A DNA stretch of 64,000 nucleotides. It comes from Chromobacterium vaccinii. GTDB taxonomy: Bacteria; Pseudomonadota; Gammaproteobacteria; Burkholderiales; Chromobacteriaceae. Below, piece by piece: positions 63,655 through 64,000 of this stretch; the stretch's first letter is position 1, and each line of letters starts with the position of its first letter. The DNA lies in the NCBI RefSeq assembly GCF_000971335.1, contig NZ_JZJL01000006.1:1-64000 (forward strand), given 5' to 3'. A program made the position numbers and the translations under genes. The notes under the pieces are model-generated. The model was not told the DNA's origin, did not search any database, and worked only from the letters and a program-made list of their open reading frames with translations.

Positions 63655-64000
63655 CTATCCGGTGTGATGGCCGGGCACCAGGCTGAAATACCAGCCGATG
63701 ATTTCATTGCCTCGCAGCATCGCAAGCCAGGCCGCGGCTATCAGATAAGGGCCGAAGGCCTGAGGCGTGTCGCGGTTCATCCGTTTGAAGTGGATTAGGA
63801 TGCCGCCGCACAGCGCGCTGCAGATCGCTCCTGCGCCGAGAGTCAGCGGGAGCTGCTGCCATCCCAGCCAGGCGCCAATGCCGGCCATCAATTTGAAGTC
63901 GCCGCGGCCGAGTCCGTCTTTGCCTGCGCACAGGCGAAAAGCGGCGGCAATGAGCCACATGCCCAGATAGCCGGCCATTGCACCGATCACGGCATCCTGG
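63655..64000 (-). CDS. Type IV prepilin peptidase (A24), C-terminal part
   Basis: The frame is open to the right edge, so the N-terminal part and start lie outside. About 115 residues are visible, with the second active-site motif of A24 peptidases, GRGDFKLMAGIGAWLGW (GxGD), and several hydrophobic helices. The enzyme cuts the leaders of PilS and PilV at the inner membrane. The first catalytic aspartate would lie beyond 64000. No methylase domain can be assessed. It matches PilU of R64-type clusters by position and family. Confidence 0.88.
   Translation of the reverse strand, partial: QDAVIGAMAGYLGMWLIAAAFRLCAGKDGLGRGDFKLMAGIGAWLGWQQLPLTLGAGAICSALCGGILIHFKRMNRDTPQAFGPYLIAAAWLAMLRGNEIIGWYFSLVPGHHTG

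Overview
The window is a GC-rich (mid-60 % by eye) stretch of a free-living betaproteobacterial chromosome. The gene set (uvrA beside a VOC protein, dadA-alr with an Lrp regulator, fbpABC iron uptake, GH19 chitinase, FlgP/FlgT flagellar ring proteins, purU, nupC, rlmD, metY) points to Chromobacterium or a close relative in the Chromobacteriaceae (Neisseriales). That placement is an inference from gene content; no database search was possible.

Layout. 1-9.5 kb: the end of an OmpA-like protein, the YajR-type MFS exporter, uvrA, small redox/VOC proteins, a methyltransferase, a secreted chitinase and an IF-1 paralogue. 9.7-14.7 kb: a MocR regulator divergent from a LysE exporter with clear repeat operators between them, then an isochorismatase-like hydrolase and an overlapping DUF1737 / EamA exporter / GlxA-type regulator unit. 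14.8-16.8 kb: flgP-flgT. 16.9-20.7 kb: fbpABC behind a near-perfect Fur box. 20.8-25.7 kb: YbaK, a soluble PAS chemoreceptor, and lrp divergent from dadA-alr (D-alanine catabolism). 25.8-32.8 kb: a two-partner secretion pair (TpsB pore and a 1645-residue TpsA adhesin), possibly Fur-controlled. 32.9-36.4 kb: two pirins, a LysR regulator and an FCD/GntR regulator with its own promoter-operator. 36.5-37.0 kb: a five-tRNA operon (Pro, Arg, His, His, His) with a consensus promoter. 37.2-47.5 kb: housekeeping genes folD, purU, a Nudix hydrolase, uppP, UPF0149, nupC, rlmD, an L,D-transpeptidase and metY.

47.6-64 kb: a full type IVb pilus cluster of the R64/PAPI-1 thin-pilus kind. Divergent leftward genes encode a lytic transglycosylase and a DotD-like plus SPOR-like lipoprotein. 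The rightward operon has a TcpQ-like protein, the PilN secretin, PilO2, PilP, the PilQ ATPase, a second PilQ-like protein whose Walker A is destroyed, PilR, the PilS prepilin, a second intact ATPase and the tip pilin PilV. Then come an AT-rich, gene-poor stretch, three unrecognised ORFs, and the start of a convergent prepilin peptidase. Genes are tightly packed, with start/stop overlaps, except around pilS, which has an AT-rich leader and a GC-rich 3' hairpin. No recombinase or shufflon repeats are visible.

The strongest candidate for something undescribed is this pilus machine, built with an active extension ATPase, a catalytically dead partner (54694-56478), a second active ATPase, an E5Q-type pilin, and a set of orphan proteins at its 3' end.
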